Source: Nocardia miyunensis NBRC 108239 (GTDB taxonomy: Bacteria; Actinomycetota; Actinomycetes; Mycobacteriales; Mycobacteriaceae). From it: a stretch of DNA of 42,312 nucleotides. The DNA lies in the NCBI RefSeq assembly GCF_001613065.1, contig NZ_BDBQ01000116.1:1-42312 (forward strand), given 5' to 3'. Under the pieces are notes generated by a model. The model was not told the DNA's origin. It did not search any database and saw only the letters and a list, made by a program, of their open reading frames with translations. The position numbers were made by a program, and so were the translations under genes. Below, piece after piece: positions 23,663 to 33,650 of this stretch. Position 1 is the stretch's first letter. Each line of letters starts with the position of its first letter.

Positions 23663-24262
23663 TCAGACTTTCCAGGCGGCGTCGAGTCTGGTGGCTACGT
23701 CGATTTCGCGGACTGCGGCGATATGCGGTTTGCGGATCTCGCGGGCGACGTAACGGGCGACGAAGCGGCGGATCTCATGATCGACGCTGGCCAGCAGGCG
23801 CAGCAGTTGGCCGCGACGGGTCGCGGTCGCGACGTTGACGCGGACGTCGCTGGGGCGCGGTTCGGCGATATCGATGATCACCCGCAGCGGTTCGGCGGTG
23901 CGGACGGTCAGATGGACGTGGACCGCGCCGTCGACGGCGAAACGATGGCGATCCACGGTCAGATCCAGCAGCAGATCGACGTTCAGCGGGATCGCCAGCT
24001 CGAAGGTGATCTCTTCGCCAAGGTTCCGCACCAGAGCCGGCTCGCCGAGCTGTACCTGGGCGCTCACCTTGGCCAAACGGCCGGGGCCAACCCCGATCGG
24101 ACCGAAATCGAAAGCGGCGCCGGTCAATTGCGAGAACGCACCCGTGATTCTCGCCTCCGAGGCGGCGTATTCCAGGAATCGCCGACCGAACTCCTCGTAG
24201 CTGATGTACGGCGTCGAAGCCGTCGCCACCTCCACCGCGCCGCGCTGCCCGGACTCACTCAT
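23663..24262 (-). CDS. Protein of unknown function, 199 residues
   Basis: A cytosolic-looking protein without a signal peptide or membrane helix. The N-terminal third contains YISYEEFGRRFLEYAASEARI. The middle is beta-rich with alternating hydrophobics (KVSAQVQLGEPALV, ITFELAIPLNVDLLLDLTVDRHRF). The end is helical and Arg-rich (RRGQLLRLLASVDHEIRRFVARYV, REIRKPHIAAVREIDVA). It looks like proteins annotated as hypothetical in Nocardia and Rhodococcus; the fold may be lipid-binding-like, but that is a guess. TACCGT lies 7 nt before the ATG. It is upstream of uppS in opposite-neighbour order, so it is probably transcribed on its own. Confidence 0.8.
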   Translation of the reverse strand: MSESGQRGAVEVATASTPYISYEEFGRRFLEYAASEARITGAFSQLTGAAFDFGPIGVGPGRLAKVSAQVQLGEPALVRNLGEEITFELAIPLNVDLLLDLTVDRHRFAVDGAVHVHLTVRTAEPLRVIIDIAEPRPSDVRVNVATATRRGQLLRLLASVDHEIRRFVARYVAREIRKPHIAAVREIDVATRLDAAWKV

Positions 24263-24269
24263 GTACTGG

Positions 24270-24275
24270 ACGGTA
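24270..24275 (-). promoter_or_regulatory. Candidate -10 element of the 199-residue protein gene
   Basis: TACCGT on the minus strand, 7 nt upstream of ATG 24262. Confidence 0.35.
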
Positions 24276-24340
24276 CGCGAGCACGGCCACGACCACCCCG
24301 ATGATCATGCAATGCAACAGATTCTGGGCCGAACCGTTGT

Positions 24341-24361
24341 TCACCGGCCCGAACCCGGTGA
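24341..24361 (-). terminator. Terminator hairpin abutting the uppS stop
   Basis: TCACCGG and CCGGTGA form a perfect 7-bp stem around a 7-nt loop, immediately after the stop codon of the cis-prenyltransferase gene. Confidence 0.55.
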
Positions 24362-25138
24362 TCAGACCCCGTAGCGCCGATGTCGCGCGGCGTAGTCACG
24401 CAACGCGCGCAGAAAGTCGACCTGCCGGAATTCGGGCCAGTACGCCTCGGTGAACCAGATCTCCGAATAGGCGCTCTGCCACAGCAGGAATCCGGACATG
24501 CGCTGCTCACCCGAGGTGCGGATGACCAGATCCGGATCGGGCTGTCCGGAGGTGTACAGATGCTGGCCGATGGCGTTGACGGTGATCGACTGAACCAGAT
24601 CCTCCCCCGTCTCCCCCGCCGTCATCTCCTGCCGGACCAGCGACCGCACCGCATCGGCGATCTCCTGGCGGCCGCCGTAGCCGATCGCGACGTTGACGTG
24701 CACGCCGGTGCGGCCGTGGCTCTCGTCGGCGGCCTTGCGCATCCGGCGCGCGACCTCCTCCGGCAGCCCACCGAGCGAGCCGACGATCTTCACGCTCCAG
24801 TTCTGCTCCGGCGCGGAGAGCTCCTCGACGACGTCGGTGATCACCTCGAACAGGATCTCCAGCTCGTCCGGATCGCGGTTGAGGTTCTCGGTGGACAGCA
24901 GATAGACCGTCACCATCTCGATGCCAACGGCCTCGCACCAGCCGACGAGTTCGGCGATCTTCAGCGCCCCGGCGCGATGCCCGTGGCTGACGTCGGTGAA
25001 GCCGTTCTCCCGCGCCCAGCGGCGATTTCCGTCACACACCACGGCCACGTGACGTGGATGTTGTTTGCCTGCGAGCTGTTTGGACAGCCGCGCCTGATAG
25101 ATGCGATACGGCAGCCCACGCACCTGACTTGCAAGCCT
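24362..25138 (-). CDS. uppS: Short-chain (Z)-isoprenyl diphosphate synthase (UppS family, Rv1086-like)
   Basis: A cis-prenyltransferase that condenses IPP with an allylic diphosphate. It resembles Rv1086 of M. tuberculosis, which makes Z,E-farnesyl diphosphate, the precursor of decaprenyl phosphate used in cell-wall synthesis. Conserved elements are VVCDGNRRWARENG (catalytic Asp), the phosphate-binding GHRAGALKI, YLLSTENLNRDPDEL, VNVAIGYGGRQEI and DPDLVIRTSGEQRMSGFLLWQSAYSE (in consecutive blocks). GTG 25138 (VRLASQVRGLPYRIYQ) gives 258 residues and aligns with the Rv1086 start; the frame extends 16 codons further. It takes substrate from the pathway ended by IspH in this window. Divergent from hemolysin III. 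Confidence 0.93.
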   Translation of the reverse strand, partial: RLASQVRGLPYRIYQARLSKQLAGKQHPRHVAVVCDGNRRWARENGFTDVSHGHRAGALKIAELVGWCEAVGIEMVTVYLLSTENLNRDPDELEILFEVITDVVEELSAPEQNWSVKIVGSLGGLPEEVARRMRKAADESHGRTGVHVNVAIGYGGRQEIADAVRSLVRQEMTAGETGEDLVQSITVNAIGQHLYTSGQPDPDLVIRTSGEQRMSGFLLWQSAYSEIWFTEAYWPEFRQVDFLRALRDYAARHRRYGV

Positions 25139-25239
25139 CACGGAGAGCCACCCTACGCCCCGGGGTTGTCGGCACGCTGCGTACATCGGCGAGAACCTGG
25201 CCGCTGACGTGTCATCTGCTTCGCGGTGGCGGGATGGCT

Positions 25240-25259
25240 AACTTACGGTACCGTAGGTT
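25240..25259. promoter_or_regulatory. 20-bp near-perfect palindrome between uppS and hemolysin III genes
   Basis: The core TACGGTACCGTA (25244-25255) is a perfect palindrome, and AAC/GTT continue the symmetry with one mismatched pair. It overlaps the region just before the hemolysin III ribosome binding site (AGGAGG, 25264-25269), so a bound protein would block that gene. The dyad is TetR-like in size; the regulator is unknown. Confidence 0.6.
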
Positions 25260-25275
25260 ACTCAGGAGGTAAGCC

Positions 25276-25977
25276 TTGTCCGATTCGGTGACGCCCGCGC
25301 CCGCTGCCCTGGGAACGTTCGGGCTCGCGGCACACATCCCGGTCAAACCGCGAATGCGGGGCTGGATCCACACCTGGGCCGTCGGTATCGCCGCCGTCGC
25401 GGTCATCGTGCTGGTCACGGCGTCCGCGACCGTCTCGGCGACCGCGGGCCTGTCCACGCTGATCTACGGACTCACGGTGTGCGGCGTCTTCGGGGTCAGC
25501 GCGACCTACCACCGGGTGACCTGGTCGAGTGTGCGGGCCCGCACCCATATGAAGCGGGCCGACCATTCGATGATCTTCCTGTTCATCGCGGGCAGTTACA
25601 CCCCGTTCGCGCTCCTGGGACTGCCCGGTCGCACCGGGACCACGCTGCTGATCGTGGTCTGGACGGGCGCGCTGGCCGGGGTCGCGCTCAAACTGCTGTG
25701 GCCGGGTGCGCCCCGCTGGGTCGGCGTACCGCTGTATCTGGTGCTGGGCTGGGCGATCGTGCCGGTCGCGGCGCCCATGACGCACAACGTCGGCGTGGCC
25801 CCGATGATCCTGCTGCTGGTGGGCGGCCTGGCCTACAGCATCGGCGCGATCCTCTACGCCGCGAAATGGCCCAACCCTTGGCCGACGGTCTTCGGACATC
25901 ACGAATTCTTCCATGCCGCAACGGTTCTCGCGGCCCTGTGCCATTACGTCGCGGTCTGGCTGGTCGTGCGCGGATGA
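25276..25977 (+). CDS. Hemolysin III family (PAQR-type) membrane protein
   Basis: A 233-residue, seven-helix integral membrane protein of the hemolysin III / PAQR superfamily (Rv1085c-like). Family signatures are GVFGVSATYHRVTW after helix 2, RADHSMIFLFIAGSYTPFALL, and the C-terminal FGHHEFFHAATVLAALCHYVAVW with the metal-binding His residues. The biological role in bacteria is not settled; PAQR proteins are related to ceramidases and may alter membrane fluidity. TTG 25276 is the start because AGGAGG lies six bases upstream. Confidence 0.9.
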   Translation: MSDSVTPAPAALGTFGLAAHIPVKPRMRGWIHTWAVGIAAVAVIVLVTASATVSATAGLSTLIYGLTVCGVFGVSATYHRVTWSSVRARTHMKRADHSMIFLFIAGSYTPFALLGLPGRTGTTLLIVVWTGALAGVALKLLWPGAPRWVGVPLYLVLGWAIVPVAAPMTHNVGVAPMILLLVGGLAYSIGAILYAAKWPNPWPTVFGHHEFFHAATVLAALCHYVAVWLVVRG

Positions 25978-26063
25978 CCGCCGGTGCGCCGGGACCGCGC
26001 GGCGCACCTGTGACGTACCGGACACGATCCGGTCGAAACCGACGACGCCACACGCGCGGGTTC

Positions 26064-26069
26064 TATGCT
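26064..26069 (+). promoter_or_regulatory. Candidate -10 element upstream of the cyclase mini-ORF
   Basis: TATGCT ends 8 nt before a GTG that opens a 19-codon frame. It also overlaps the alternative upstream ATG of the cyclase frame (26065), which makes that start unlikely. Confidence 0.4.
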
Positions 26070-26077
26070 CCTCGTTC

Positions 26078-26137
26078 GTGCTCTACGAATCGATACCGCG
26101 TCTGCCGCATGTCAGCGCCAACCCCTGCGCGCCATGA
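26078..26137 (+). CDS. Candidate leaderless 19-codon upstream ORF coupled to the cyclase
   Basis: GTG 26078 opens a frame beginning VLYESIPRLPHV that stops with TGA at 26135-26137. The stop overlaps the cyclase ATG 26134 in an ATGA arrangement, and the cyclase ATG has no ribosome binding site of its own. This suggests that ribosomes finishing the mini-ORF start the cyclase. Evidence is positional only. Confidence 0.4.
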   Translation: MLYESIPRLPHVSANPCAP

Positions 26138-27732
26138 TGAATCGGCTGATCCTGTGGGCGCTGCGGATGCGCTGGGGTCTGTCGACCGTGGTGCTGGCCT
26201 GCCACGTCGGCGGGCTCGCGGTGATCCTCATCGAACTGTGGCTGAGCGGATTGCTCGGACGGCTCGGACCGGATTGGATGAGCGCCCTGGCGCAGACCGC
26301 GATCTATCCGATCCTGGGCGCGCTGGTCGGCGGCGTGATCGCCGTGCGCGATCGCAACCACTACTTCGGCTGGCTGGACACCGGCCGCAAGCCGACCGAG
26401 GTCGAGGCGCGGCGGCTTTTGAATCTGCCGATGGCGACCACGTTGCGGGCGCTGGCCATCTGGCTGCCCGGCGTCGTCATCGTCACGTTACTGTTCGCGC
26501 AGGTCGTGCCGTCGCGGGCGATCGTCGTGGTCGGCGCGATGTTCGCATTCGGCGCCTTCGAGTCGGCCGGCTTCACCCTGCTGATCGTCGATCGGCTGAT
26601 TCGGCCCGCGATCCCGCTGGTCGCGACGGTGCTCGGCGGGACGATGCACTGGAGTTCCACGGTGCTCAACCGGGTCGTGCTGTCCTGGACGGTATCCGGG
26701 GCGATGCCGCTGCTGATGCTGATCACCGTGCTCGCCGATCCGGTCGCCGCACCGAGCGACCGCATCCACACCGCGCTGTACATGTCCTCGGTGGGTCTAC
26801 TGGTCGGCGCGATCGCCACCGCGACGCTGGCTCGCGCGGTCGCCGCACCGCTGCGGATGCTGCGCCGCGCCCTGGACCGCATCGCGCACGGCGATCTCGA
26901 GGTGCGGGTGCCGGTGGGCAGCGCCAGCGAGATCGGCCGACTCGAGCATTCGGTGAACGAACTGGCCGAGAATCTGTCCGAACGCGAACGGCTGCGGGAT
27001 GTGTTCGGCCGTCACGTGGGCGCCGAGGTCGCCGAACGCGCGCTGGCCGGTGGCATGAACCTCACCGGCGACGTGCGCGTGGTGACCGCGCTGTTCGTCG
27101 ACGTCGTGGGATCGGTCGAACTGTCCACCGAACTCGCGCCGCGCGAATTCGTGGCCAAACTGAACCGGCTGCTCTCGATCGTCGTCGAGGCCACCGAGGA
27201 CAACGGCGGACTGGTGAACAAATTCGAGGGCGATGCCGCGCTGTGCATCTTCGGCGCGCCGATCGCCTTGCGCGACAACGCGACTCCGGCCCTGCGCGCC
27301 GCCCGCCGGATCCGCGACGAGGTGGCCGCCGGGGGTGAGCTCGACATCGGCATAGGCGTCGCCCGCGGATCGGTCTTCGCCGGAGACGTCGGCGCCGACA
27401 CCCGCCTGGAATTCACCGTCATCGGCGACGCGGTGAACGAGGCGTCCCGGCTGACCACCGAGGCCAAACACGTACCGCGGCGAATCCTGGTGAGCCAGAA
27501 CGTCATCGAGGCGGCCTCGGGCAACGAGAGCGCGTCCTGGGAACTACACGACACCATCCACCTGCGCGGCCGCAAACAACCGACCGACTGCTGGACCGAC
27601 ATCGCCGCGCCCGCGACAGGCGTCGACCCGGACAAGACCGCCGCCCCGGGCAACAACGGAGCCGGACCCGCCTCGGACGGCGCGGTGGCTCCCGCATCCG
27701 ACCCAGCGCTCGAAGCAGTTCGCCCCGAATAA
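26134..27732 (+). CDS. Membrane adenylate/guanylate cyclase, class III (six-helix, HAMP)
   Basis: This 532-residue protein has about six transmembrane helices in the first 220 residues. A HAMP linker (about 225-280, LARAVAAPLRMLRRALDRIAHGDLEVRVP in consecutive parts) and a class III cyclase domain (about 300-460) follow. Catalytic elements are visible: metal Asp in LFVDVVGS, second metal Asp in NKFEGDAAL preceded by the purine-selecting Lys, and the transition-state Asn and Arg in IGDAVNEASRL. The layout matches M. tuberculosis Rv1318c-Rv1320c/Rv3645. The C-terminal tail of 40 residues is Ala/Pro-rich. It probably makes cAMP. The start is uncertain between ATG 26134, 26137 and 26065. Confidence 0.9.
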   Translation: MMNRLILWALRMRWGLSTVVLACHVGGLAVILIELWLSGLLGRLGPDWMSALAQTAIYPILGALVGGVIAVRDRNHYFGWLDTGRKPTEVEARRLLNLPMATTLRALAIWLPGVVIVTLLFAQVVPSRAIVVVGAMFAFGAFESAGFTLLIVDRLIRPAIPLVATVLGGTMHWSSTVLNRVVLSWTVSGAMPLLMLITVLADPVAAPSDRIHTALYMSSVGLLVGAIATATLARAVAAPLRMLRRALDRIAHGDLEVRVPVGSASEIGRLEHSVNELAENLSERERLRDVFGRHVGAEVAERALAGGMNLTGDVRVVTALFVDVVGSVELSTELAPREFVAKLNRLLSIVVEATEDNGGLVNKFEGDAALCIFGAPIALRDNATPALRAARRIRDEVAAGGELDIGIGVARGSVFAGDVGADTRLEFTVIGDAVNEASRLTTEAKHVPRRILVSQNVIEAASGNESASWELHDTIHLRGRKQPTDCWTDIAAPATGVDPDKTAAPGNNGAGPASDGAVAPASDPALEAVRPE

Positions 27733-27816
27733 GCACCGCTGATCGCCACAAGTCCGGCCCGCGTGACTACGGCCTGCTTCGAGCATGGACCACACCTCAG
27801 GCGGGGAAGAACTCAC

Positions 27817-27835
27817 CGAGCAGCGAACCTGCTCG
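27817..27835. terminator. Hairpin between cyclase and LGFP genes
   Basis: CGAGCAG-CGAAC-CTGCTCG is a perfect 7-bp stem with a 5-nt loop, placed between two convergent genes. Confidence 0.5.
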
Positions 27836-27884
27836 CGAACGGCTGATCAACGGGGCGGACCCGCAGATCAACTCCGGCTCGCGA

Positions 27885-28493
27885 TCACGGGTGCCAGGTG
27901 ATCCGGCCGCCCTGGAAGTCCTGCGCCTTGCCGTCGCGGTAGTCGTATTCGTCGCTGGTCGGGTAGCCGTAGCGGCCCTTCTCCGAGCCGTTGCCCTGCC
28001 ACACTCCGGCGATGGAACCCCAGACGACGTGCGCGCCGGTCTCCTCGGACCAGTAGATGACTCCGCCGGGGAACATGTTGTAGCGTCCGGCGCCATCGTT
28101 CCCGGCCTTGGACTCATCGGAGAGCGGGAAGCCCAGCGGGCTCTTCTCCCAGCCCAGCGACGCGTATTTGGCGCGGATGAGACCGCAGATGTCGTGCGCG
28201 TCGGTGCCGACGGACCAGTAGATCGAGCAGCCGCGCTCGAACACCTGGAACTTGCCGCCCTGCGCGGCCGATTCGGGTGTGGTCGGATTACCGAAGAAGC
28301 TCGCGCCGCCCGCGTTGTCGTATGCCTTCTCGATCGCGCCACCGACGTCGAAGGCCCCGATATGCCGCGCCGCCGCCGTGCCCGCGCCCGCCGTTACAGT
28401 GGCAAATACCACCGCGGCGACCCCCGCGGTCAACGCTATCGCCCCACGTCGAGTCGGGCGGTGCGAACGGTTCCTCCGAGGTTGTATGGTCAC
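27885..28493 (-). CDS. Secreted LGFP-repeat protein
   Basis: The 202-residue protein has a basic N-terminus, then a signal sequence (GAIALTAGVAAVVFATVTAG, cleavage near TAAA). The mature region consists of LGFP repeats: GGASFFGNPTTPES, FERGCSIYWSVGTDAHDICGLIRAKYASLGW, SPLGFPLSDES, FPGGVIYWSEETGAHVVWGSIAGVW and YGYPTSDE, read as separate blocks. Two cysteines (GCSIYW, HDICG) could form a disulfide. It is paralogous to the lipoprotein at 13012-13605, but has a cleavable signal and no pentapeptides. A role in the cell envelope is inferred from the family. Confidence 0.85.
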   Translation of the reverse strand: MTIQPRRNRSHRPTRRGAIALTAGVAAVVFATVTAGAGTAAARHIGAFDVGGAIEKAYDNAGGASFFGNPTTPESAAQGGKFQVFERGCSIYWSVGTDAHDICGLIRAKYASLGWEKSPLGFPLSDESKAGNDGAGRYNMFPGGVIYWSEETGAHVVWGSIAGVWQGNGSEKGRYGYPTSDEYDYRDGKAQDFQGGRITWHP

Positions 28494-28824
28494 GTGAACT
28501 CCCTGTTCGAGCGGTCGATCCGGACCCCGACGACCACTTCCTCCCCGCCATCCTGCAAGGACTCGCCGCGCTGGGCAAGCACCCCCGGCCGAATAGGTGA
28601 GAGTTCATAGCCACACGCTATGCATATGCCGCTATCAGGCTTTTCTCGAGAATGGGAAGTAGCGGCGGACTCACCCGACCGCTACCAGGTCACCTGCTCC
28701 CCGGCAACGCAGAGATCGCCGGCCCGATCCACGGACGTTTGTCATCGGCCGGGACGACCGTCGGTCCACGCCACTGATTCACCGGCCTGCATCGCGAACA
28801 TCCGGAAAATTCAGTCGACAGAAG
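28494..28824. other. Intergenic region without recognised features
   Basis: About 330 bp between the LGFP gene start and the DUF255 stop. A plus-strand frame of 77 codons overlaps the DUF255 gene and has poor composition; I do not call it. I see no strong hairpin. Confidence 0.4.
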
Positions 28825-30930
<2,106 letters not shown>

Positions 30931-31081
30931 CCTGCCAGCGTCTCACATACGCCGATCCCACGCCGTAGCTCTCACCCCGACAGCCCTGCTGACCAGGACA
31001 TTCATCGTCGGGCGAGGACGGCGAGCGGTGAGCAAGTCCGTCATCCGCAGGGCCGGGATACCGTCTGGAAAGGTAGTGGCG

Positions 31082-31729
31082 ATGAAGCGATGGCGGCGGT
31101 GCGGCAGATGGTGGATGCGGGGGCTGCTCGGGGCGGGTGCGGCGTCGGCGCTGGTCGTGATCGCGGCCAACGGCCGGTTGCGGATGCTGTCGGCCGGGCA
31201 CCGGTTCACCGTGCCGACCGTGCCGCGGGCGCCGGTGGTGATCGTGCCGGGCGCGAAGATCGGGCCGGACGGGCAGCCGATGACGTATCTGCGCGGGCGG
31301 CTCGATGTCGCCGTGGAACTGCTCACGGCACGCAAGGTCGACGAGGTCCTGATCTCCGGCGACGCGGAAGGTGAGTCCGGCGACGAAATCGCTTCGATGC
31401 GAAGCTATCTGCTCGATCACGGCGTCGAGCCCGGCCTGATACGCGCGGACGGCGAAGGGTTGTCCACCCGCGCGACCTGCGAACGGGCCCGCGACCTGTT
31501 CGGCATAGACCGCGCGATCATCGTCACCCAGCACCAGCACGTGCCGCGCGCGATCGCCCTGGGCCGCGGCGCCGGCATCGATGCCGACGGCGTGGACGCC
31601 TACCGTGAGTGCACGCGGAAAACTCTGGTGCGCAACACTATTCGTGAATGGCTCGCCGCCCCTAAAGCTGTTGCAGCGTTGACTGTTTCGGCTCAACGAC
31701 CCATGCGGTCAGCACCGGCGAGCCCCTGA
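31082..31729 (+). CDS. YdcF/SanA-like membrane-anchored protein (DUF218)
   Basis: The 215-residue protein has one N-terminal membrane helix (MRGLLGAGAASALVVIAAN) and a DUF218 domain: VVIVPGAKIGPDGQPMTYLRGRLDVA, KVDEVLISGD, GEGLSTRATCERARDLFGIDRAIIVTQHQHVPRAI in consecutive parts. This is the SanA/ElyC/YdcF pattern. E. coli SanA and ElyC act in envelope integrity; the reaction is not known. ATG 31082 has GGAAAGG upstream. In SanA-type proteins the usual length is 215-240, so it is complete. Confidence 0.85.
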   Translation: MKRWRRCGRWWMRGLLGAGAASALVVIAANGRLRMLSAGHRFTVPTVPRAPVVIVPGAKIGPDGQPMTYLRGRLDVAVELLTARKVDEVLISGDAEGESGDEIASMRSYLLDHGVEPGLIRADGEGLSTRATCERARDLFGIDRAIIVTQHQHVPRAIALGRGAGIDADGVDAYRECTRKTLVRNTIREWLAAPKAVAALTVSAQRPMRSAPASP

Positions 31730-31864
31730 GCAGGTGCGGACAGCCGGACGAGGATTCAACCAATCCCCGTCCCACATCACGAGTTACCGAGCGAGTGGGT
31801 GGACGGCCGAAGGCAGGCGTCGGCGAGGCCACGTGGGCATACCACACGAGACCCCACAGACTGG

Positions 31865-31883
31865 TTAGGTTAGGCTACCTTGT
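31865..31883 (+). promoter_or_regulatory. Iron box (IdeR/DtxR-type operator)
   Basis: The 19 bp beginning TTAGGTTAGGCTA match 15 of 19 positions of the consensus TTAGGTTAGGCTAACCTAA, with the left half and centre perfect. TAGGCT inside it (31871-31876) may be the -10 element. It lies 90 bp upstream of the PepSY protein gene, implying repression when iron is sufficient. Confidence 0.75.
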
Positions 31884-31972
31884 CAACAGGGCGGGCGGGT
31901 GATGCGCCGGACGTCGACGGCCGGGCATTCCGCCGGAGCCACACGCGCCGAGCAGAGTCGAAGGGGATACCG

Positions 31973-33256
31973 ATGTCGACCACGGAGGAGTCCGACACCA
32001 GGATTCGGAGACCTCGCGACGCGCGCGGAGCCGACACCACGACGGCCCGGACCCCGCCTCGGGCCGCACCGCGTCGACGAAAAGTGCCGGTACTCAAGCG
32101 ATTCCGCACACTGCGCACGATGGTCCGGTGGTCGGCGGCGGTACATCGCTGGGTCACGGCGGTCCTCGGCATCGCACTGCTGATCCAGGTGAGCTGTGGT
32201 TGCGTACTGCTGTTCCGGCCCGAGCTGTACCGGATGAATCATCCGGAGCTGTTCGCGGCGACCGATACTCGTCCGGCGATCACGGCGGCCGAGGCCATCC
32301 GGATCACCAGGCAGACCCGACCGCTGCCCCAGGCTCAAGCGCGTCTGATCGACGGCGTATTCCAGGTGCGTTCGGGATATTCCGGCCCGGCCACCTACAT
32401 CGATGCGGGCAGCGGACGGGTCCTGGGCACGGCCGACCCGAACGGCGGATTTCTCGGACTACTCACCAACCTGCACGCCTGCGCACTGTCCTGCGAGAAA
32501 TTTCCCGGATATCAACCGTGGCTGGCCCGGACGTGGCTGACCATTCCGCTGGGCTACTGGCTGATCGCGCTGCTCGGTGCGGCCCTGACCTGGTGGTGCG
32601 TGAGCGGACTGCTCATCTGGTGGCCCGGGATCAGGAACCTCGGCGCGCGTCTGGCGATCCATCTGCGCCGCGGCGTCTATCGCGCGTTTCGCGATCTGCA
32701 CGACGTCCTCGGCGCGGCCACGATGGTATTCCTGCTGTTCTGGGCCGTAACCGGCGCCGGATTCCTGATCCCGGCGATCGCCTCGGCGTGGTACGCGCTC
32801 ACCGGAACCCATTCGCTCGCCCGCACGGCGTACTCGGTTCCCGGCACCGGCCCCGATGTGAGTACCGATTCCGCGGTCGCGGCCGCGCGGGTCCTGGTCC
32901 CGACCGGGCGCGTGGTGGGCGTGCTGGAACCCGGCCCGAACCCCACCGCCACCTACGGCATCGACTTCGAACAGGGTGCGACGGTCGGTCGCGGCATCGT
33001 CTCCCTCCCGGCCACCTCGGTTGCCGTCGACCGTCACACCGCCACCGCGACCATTACCCGCGGCGGCAGCGTCCCCCTCGGAAACACCCTCTGGGACAAG
33101 TGGAGCTACGCACTGCACTTCGGCTCGATAGCCCCCTGGCCCCTCCGATCACTCTGGCTGGCAGCAGGTTTCACTCCGATACTGCTGACCTTCACCGGCC
33201 TCTACACCTGGCTCCACCGCCGACGGCGCATCTCGCGTCGCGAGGTCCGCACGTGA
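31973..33256 (+). CDS. PepSY-associated TM domain protein, iron-regulated; possible siderophore reductase
   Basis: The 427-residue protein begins with about 55 basic, disordered residues, followed by four main membrane helices: WVTAVLGIALLIQVSCGCVLLF, LIALLGAALTWWCVSGLLIWW, MVFLLFWAVTGAGFLIPAI and LAAGFTPILLTFTGLYTWL. PepSY-like soluble parts lie between helices 1-2 (ITAAEAIRITRQTRP) and 3-4. Several His near helix ends (VHRWVTAVLG, LHACALS, LHDVLGA, LHFGSIAPW) could bind heme. Proteins with this PepSY_TM layout (PiuB/FoxB/FpvG-like) are linked to reduction of ferric siderophores in the membrane. The iron box upstream supports this. ATG 31973 has GAAGGGGAT as ribosome binding site. Confidence 0.85.
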   Translation: MSTTEESDTRIRRPRDARGADTTTARTPPRAAPRRRKVPVLKRFRTLRTMVRWSAAVHRWVTAVLGIALLIQVSCGCVLLFRPELYRMNHPELFAATDTRPAITAAEAIRITRQTRPLPQAQARLIDGVFQVRSGYSGPATYIDAGSGRVLGTADPNGGFLGLLTNLHACALSCEKFPGYQPWLARTWLTIPLGYWLIALLGAALTWWCVSGLLIWWPGIRNLGARLAIHLRRGVYRAFRDLHDVLGAATMVFLLFWAVTGAGFLIPAIASAWYALTGTHSLARTAYSVPGTGPDVSTDSAVAAARVLVPTGRVVGVLEPGPNPTATYGIDFEQGATVGRGIVSLPATSVAVDRHTATATITRGGSVPLGNTLWDKWSYALHFGSIAPWPLRSLWLAAGFTPILLTFTGLYTWLHRRRRISRREVRT

Positions 33257-33318
33257 AGTCACCGCCCATGTGCCGAAACCGTGACTCCCACGGGCCTCGG
33301 GATGGGTATTCCCAAGGA

Positions 33319-33477
33319 ATGAGTAACACCGCAACAGCCGGTTCGGCGGAACGTCGGCCCTGGTACGCCGATCTCGAGGACGCCGAACGTCGCGGCGCGC
33401 GTGGGAGCGCCGGAATCGGCTATTTCGACTGTGATTGCGATATCTGCCATCACCGCCACTACGAGAGGCCGTACTGA
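33319..33477 (+). CDS. 52-residue Cys/His-rich small protein
   Basis: ATG 33319 to TGA 33475-33477 encodes a protein whose C-terminal half contains YFDCDCDICHHRHYE, three Cys and three His in 12 residues, a likely zinc or iron site. The N-terminal half is charged (WYADLEDAERRGARG). TATTCC lies 6 nt before the ATG, so it may be leaderless. It is 62 bp downstream of the iron-regulated PepSY gene and could be co-transcribed with it. I know of no named family. Confidence 0.6.
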   Translation: MSNTATAGSAERRPWYADLEDAERRGARGSAGIGYFDCDCDICHHRHYERPY

Positions 33478-33616
33478 GCACGTACCGACAGCGTGCCCAT
33501 GCGCCCGGGACCAGGATCGCCACGTCATCCGAGTCCGGGACGTCGATCTGCCCGCCCCCGCGAACCGGCCCGTCGACCCGCGCACCCCGCACCCCGTGAC
33601 CAGCGGCGAAAAATAC

Positions 33617-33646
33617 CTGGCAGCACCGGAATTCGGCACGTATATT
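33617..33646 (+). promoter_or_regulatory. Promoter of the Y RNA-like gene
   Basis: -10 TATATT at 33641-33646 is one of the best -10 matches in this GC-rich window. CTGGCA (33617-33622) at 18-bp spacing matches TTGACA at 4 of 6 positions. The predicted start, 5-8 nt after the -10, is 33651-33654, exactly where the outer stem of the RNA begins. Confidence 0.65.
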
Positions 33647-33650
33647 TCTT

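Noticed and set aside
25479..27338. Very long plus-strand frame over hemolysin III and the cyclase
   Set aside because: It overlaps two well-recognised genes in a different frame and is dominated by Arg, as expected for a shifted frame in GC-rich DNA.
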